DNA of 7,890 nucleotides from Rhodocyclaceae bacterium (GTDB lineage: Bacteria > Pseudomonadota > Gammaproteobacteria > Burkholderiales > Rhodocyclaceae), in the NCBI GenBank assembly GCA_013821865.1, contig PNJM01000120.1, positions 1 to 7,890 of the forward strand. The letters are read 5' to 3'. Of this stretch, positions 5,905-7,890 are shown in pieces. The notes beneath the pieces are model-generated. The model was not told the DNA's origin, did no database searches, and was given only the letters and a program-made list of their open reading frames with translations. The translations under genes were made by a program, and so were the position numbers. The number at the start of each line of letters is the position of its first letter. Position 1 is the first letter of the stretch.

Positions 5905-6992
5905 TTCCGCAATCTCACCCAGGAAAACACGGCGAGGCGCTTGAAGAAAAGCAGTATCAGCAGCGCAAACATCGCAACATGCACCAGCCACCAGCCCACC
6001 TCGAAGCGCAGCCTGCCCTGCGCCACCCAGGCCTGGCTGACCGAGATCAGGTTGCTGTAGATCATGTAGGTGAGCAGCGCAAGGACCAGGTTGTTGGTGC
6101 GGCCGGCGCGCGGATTCACGAAGGAAAGCGGTATCGCCAGCAGTGCCAGATTGAATGCCGCCAGCGGGATGCCGATGCGCCAGAGTATCTCGCCCAGGTT
6201 GGGGGTGGTCGGATTCAGGGCCAGATCCCACAAGGATGTGTTCTTGGGCGTCGTCTCAATGCCGCGTCCCTCCCTGGTTTCGATGCGCACGGCGTAGCGC
6301 TCGAACTCCATGACGCGGTATTCGGACGTGCCCGGCGTCCCCTCGTAGCGCCGGCCGTTAAGCAGCACGACGAAGCGGTCGCCGTTGGGCATGGCTTCCG
6401 TGTAGCCGTTGCCGGACATCATGATGCCGAGCCTGCCGTGCTGCGTCGAACTGATGAAAATGTTCTTGACGCGATCCTCCTCGCCCGACACGGCCTCGGC
6501 GAAAAACACCCGCTCGGCGCTGGCCGACTCCCTGAACGAGCCGGGCGAGACACGCGCCACGTCGTCGCGGCTGTCCATGCGCTGGCGATACTCGGCGCTC
6601 TTCGACAGTGCCCAGGGCGAAAGGAAGAGCGACAGCACCGTGATGACGATCACCAGCGGTGCGGCAAACTTCATCACCGGCCGCAACCAGGCCGTAAGCG
6701 GCAGGCCGGAAGCGAACCAGACCACCATTTCCGAGTCGCGGTAGCTGCGCGACAACGTCATCAGCACCGAGATGAACAGCGTGAGCGAAATCAGGACGGG
6801 CAGATAGTTGAGGGCGTTGAAGCCGAGCAGGGCAATCACCGCTTCCGAAGCCAGCTTCCCCCCCGCCGCCTGGCCGAGCAAACGAATGAGTTGCGTAGTT
6901 AACAGGATGGCAAACAGCGCCACGAACACCGCGCCGGCGGTGCTGGCGAATTCGCGCATGACCGCACGCTCAAATATCGGTCCGCGCGCCAT
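5901..6992 (-). CDS. lptF: LPS export ABC transporter permease LptF
   Basis: Partner permease of LptG in the LptB2FG lipopolysaccharide extractor. 363 residues. Helices lie at about 17-39, 50-79 and 106-126, then 273-292, 301-322 and 334-352. The coupling segment DSEMVVWFASGLPLTAWLRP (86-105) is strongly typical of proteobacterial LptF. Between helices 3 and 4 is the periplasmic jellyroll (about 130-255) with RVFFAEAVSGEEDRVKNIFI split in strands and LLNGRRYEGTPGTSEY. The N-terminus IFERAVMREFASTAGAV fits the family, so ATG 6992 is chosen. An internal ATG (codon 12) would cut the first conserved helix. No purine-rich ribosome site precedes 6992 (the strand reads CTCCCTCCTGC), so initiation may be weak or leader-poor. 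It is the first gene of the lptF-lptG pair, divergent from pepA. Confidence 0.96.
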   Translation of the reverse strand: MARGPIFERAVMREFASTAGAVFVALFAILLTTQLIRLLGQAAGGKLASEAVIALLGFNALNYLPVLISLTLFISVLMTLSRSYRDSEMVVWFASGLPLTAWLRPVMKFAAPLVIVITVLSLFLSPWALSKSAEYRQRMDSRDDVARVSPGSFRESASAERVFFAEAVSGEEDRVKNIFISSTQHGRLGIMMSGNGYTEAMPNGDRFVVLLNGRRYEGTPGTSEYRVMEFERYAVRIETREGRGIETTPKNTSLWDLALNPTTPNLGEILWRIGIPLAAFNLALLAIPLSFVNPRAGRTNNLVLALLTYMIYSNLISVSQAWVAQGRLRFEVGWWLVHVAMFALLILLFFKRLAVFSWVRLRK

Positions 6993-6993
6993 T

Positions 6994-7023
6994 TTGACTT
7001 TTGCAGGAGGGAGAAGGGATAAT
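6994..7023 (+). promoter_or_regulatory. Candidate sigma70 promoter of pepA
   Basis: TTGACT (6994-6999, 5 of 6 matches to the -35 consensus) and GATAAT (7018-7023, 5 of 6 matches to the -10) are separated by 18 bp. Transcription would start near 7030, giving a leader of about 34 bases before the GTG at 7064. The -35 begins 2 bases upstream of the lptF start codon, so polymerase here would occupy the lptF ribosome-loading region on the other strand. Confidence 0.6.
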
Positions 7024-7047
7024 CGAAGCTTGAAATCTCGGTGGAAA
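7019..7047 (-). promoter_or_regulatory. Weak candidate promoter of lptF-lptG
   Basis: Minus strand: TTTCCA (7047-7042, 4 of 6) and GATTAT (7024-7019, 4 of 6) with 17-bp spacing. The -10 lies on the same bases as the pepA -10, so the two promoters would compete. Both elements are poor matches. The alternative is that lptFG is driven from within or beyond pepA upstream sequence. Confidence 0.25.
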
Positions 7048-7052
7048 CAACA

Positions 7053-7057
7053 AGGAG
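7053..7057 (+). promoter_or_regulatory. Ribosome binding site of pepA
   Basis: AGGAG, 6 bases before GTG 7064. This strong site is what decides the non-ATG start. The reading frame from this GTG gives the expected leucyl aminopeptidase N-terminus, while the next in-frame ATG is far inside the protein (about 7640). Confidence 0.8.
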
Positions 7058-7063
7058 CAGCGC

Positions 7064-7890
7064 GTGGAATTTAGCATAAAAAGCGGCAGCCCGGAGAAAG
7101 CCGGGACCGGCTGCGTCGTCGCCGGCGTCTTCGAGTCGCGCAAGCTGTCCCCCGCAGCCCAGGCGCTGGACAAGGCGGCCAAGGGCTATCTCGCCGGCAT
7201 CCTGCGCCGCGGCGACCTGGAGGGCAAGAGCGGCGCCACTTTGCTGCTGCATGGCGTGCCCGGCATTGCCGCCGAGCGCGTGCTGCTGGTCGGCCTGGGC
7301 AAGCAGGATGAGTTCGGCGAGAAGGCCTACCGCGATGCCGTTGCCGCCGCATTACGCGTCCTGAAGGATACCGGCGCCGCCGATGCGCTGCTCGCGCTGA
7401 GCGAGCTTGCCGTTCCCCAAGGCGACTCCCTTCGGGGCGCGGACAAGCGCGACATCGGCTGGCGCGTGCGACAGGCCGTCCTGCTTGCCGGAGATGCGTT
7501 CTATCGCTTCGACCGGCTCAAGTCGAAGAAGGAGAACTCCACCCCGGCTCTTGCGCAACTTTCCTTCTCCGCTCCCGCCGGCAAGGAAGCCAAGACCGCC
7601 CAGGATGCGCTGGCCCAGGGTGAAGCCATCGCGCAGGGCATGAACCTCACGCGCGAACTGGGCAATCTCCCCGGCAACATCTGCACGCCGACCTATCTGG
7701 CCGGACAGGCGCAGAAGCTGGCGAAAGAGTTCAAGCTGAAATGCGAAGTGCTGGATCGCGGCCGCATGGAGAAGCTGGGCATGGGCTCGCTGCTCTCCGT
7801 CGCCCGCGGCTCGCACCAGCCGCCGCGCTTCATCGTCCTGCAATACCACGGCGGCAAACCCAAGGCCAAACCCATCGTGCTGGTCGGCAA
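7064..7890 (+). CDS. pepA: Leucyl aminopeptidase, M17 family (N-terminal part, cut by window edge)
   Basis: Cytosolic, di-metal (Zn/Mn) aminopeptidase that removes N-terminal residues, leucine preferred. In Escherichia coli the same protein also binds DNA in Xer recombination and carAB control. 275 complete codons are present. They cover the N-terminal M17 domain (about 1-165, beginning MEFSIKSGSPEKAGTGC, with ERVLLVGLGKQDEF) and the start of the peptidase domain with NLTRELGNLPGNICTPTYLA (about 193-212), MGSLLSVARGSHQPPRFIVL (about 244-263) and, at the very end, IVLVGK. That is the start of the GKG-TFD motif with the first metal-ligand lysine. The remaining metal ligands and catalytic arginine lie beyond the window. 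GTG start with AGGAG at 6 bases. The gene is divergent from lptF across 71 bp, an order shared by many Proteobacteria. Only Leu/Ala/Gly/Lys-rich GC-biased codons are used; nothing suggests transfer. Confidence 0.96.
   Translation, partial: MEFSIKSGSPEKAGTGCVVAGVFESRKLSPAAQALDKAAKGYLAGILRRGDLEGKSGATLLLHGVPGIAAERVLLVGLGKQDEFGEKAYRDAVAAALRVLKDTGAADALLALSELAVPQGDSLRGADKRDIGWRVRQAVLLAGDAFYRFDRLKSKKENSTPALAQLSFSAPAGKEAKTAQDALAQGEAIAQGMNLTRELGNLPGNICTPTYLAGQAQKLAKEFKLKCEVLDRGRMEKLGMGSLLSVARGSHQPPRFIVLQYHGGKPKAKPIVLVG

Noticed and set aside
5905..6231. Longer lptG by upstream extension of the reading frame
   Set aside because: The extra residues are a shadow of the lptF C-terminus. The family N-terminus MKVYRRYFAKE and the ATGA coupling fix the start at 5904.
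5838..6902. 354-codon open frame antisense to lptF
   Set aside because: Low-complexity His/Arg/Gln-rich translation without domains, lying wholly opposite lptG/lptF, which have full family motifs.
7352..7849. 165-codon antisense frame over pepA
   Set aside because: Lies opposite a pepA frame with strong M17 motifs; no promoter or independent ribosome site stands out.

Overview
The window reads as core chromosome of a GC-rich betaproteobacterium, most likely Rhodocyclales or a close relative. That placement rests on protein flavour and gene order, not on any rRNA marker, and no database search was possible. There is no sign of phage, plasmid, IS element, CRISPR, tRNA or rRNA. Coding density is very high, and almost every long reading frame opposite a real gene is a GC-codon shadow.

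Left block, minus strand, 1-2718: the branched-chain amino-acid operon ilvI-ilvH-ilvC, read right to left. The acetolactate synthase large subunit is followed 3 bp later by its ACT-domain regulatory subunit. About 109 bp further on comes ketol-acid reductoisomerase, cut by the window edge. The ilvH-ilvC gap holds a paired inverted, REP-like palindrome (418-480). A sigma70-type promoter candidate sits upstream of ilvI.

Middle block, plus strand, about 2824-4804: four tightly packed genes. They encode an ECF-type sigma factor, a single-pass membrane protein of the DUF3619 type, an exported DUF3106-type protein with a Pro/Ala-rich tail, and an RDD-family membrane protein. ATGA and 31-bp overlaps and a 3-bp gap point to one translationally coupled transcript. 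The order sigma factor, then small one-helix membrane protein, then exported protein suggests an envelope-related regulatory unit, with the DUF3619 protein a possible anti-sigma factor (inference). This block is the least understood part of the window. It also holds an in-phase A-AAA-AAA slippery heptamer whose -1 frame runs open into the DUF3619 gene, and a sigma-factor start that is not an obvious ATG.

Right block: lptG and lptF (minus strand, 4831-6992, overlapping by 4 bp) encode the two membrane subunits of the LptB2FG lipopolysaccharide extractor. They converge on the RDD gene, and a GC-rich hairpin spans the junction. Divergent from lptF, with a good promoter in the 71-bp gap, is pepA (leucyl aminopeptidase, 7064 to the window end), which starts at GTG and is truncated just at the first catalytic motif. 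The divergent pepA/lptFG arrangement is classical in Proteobacteria.
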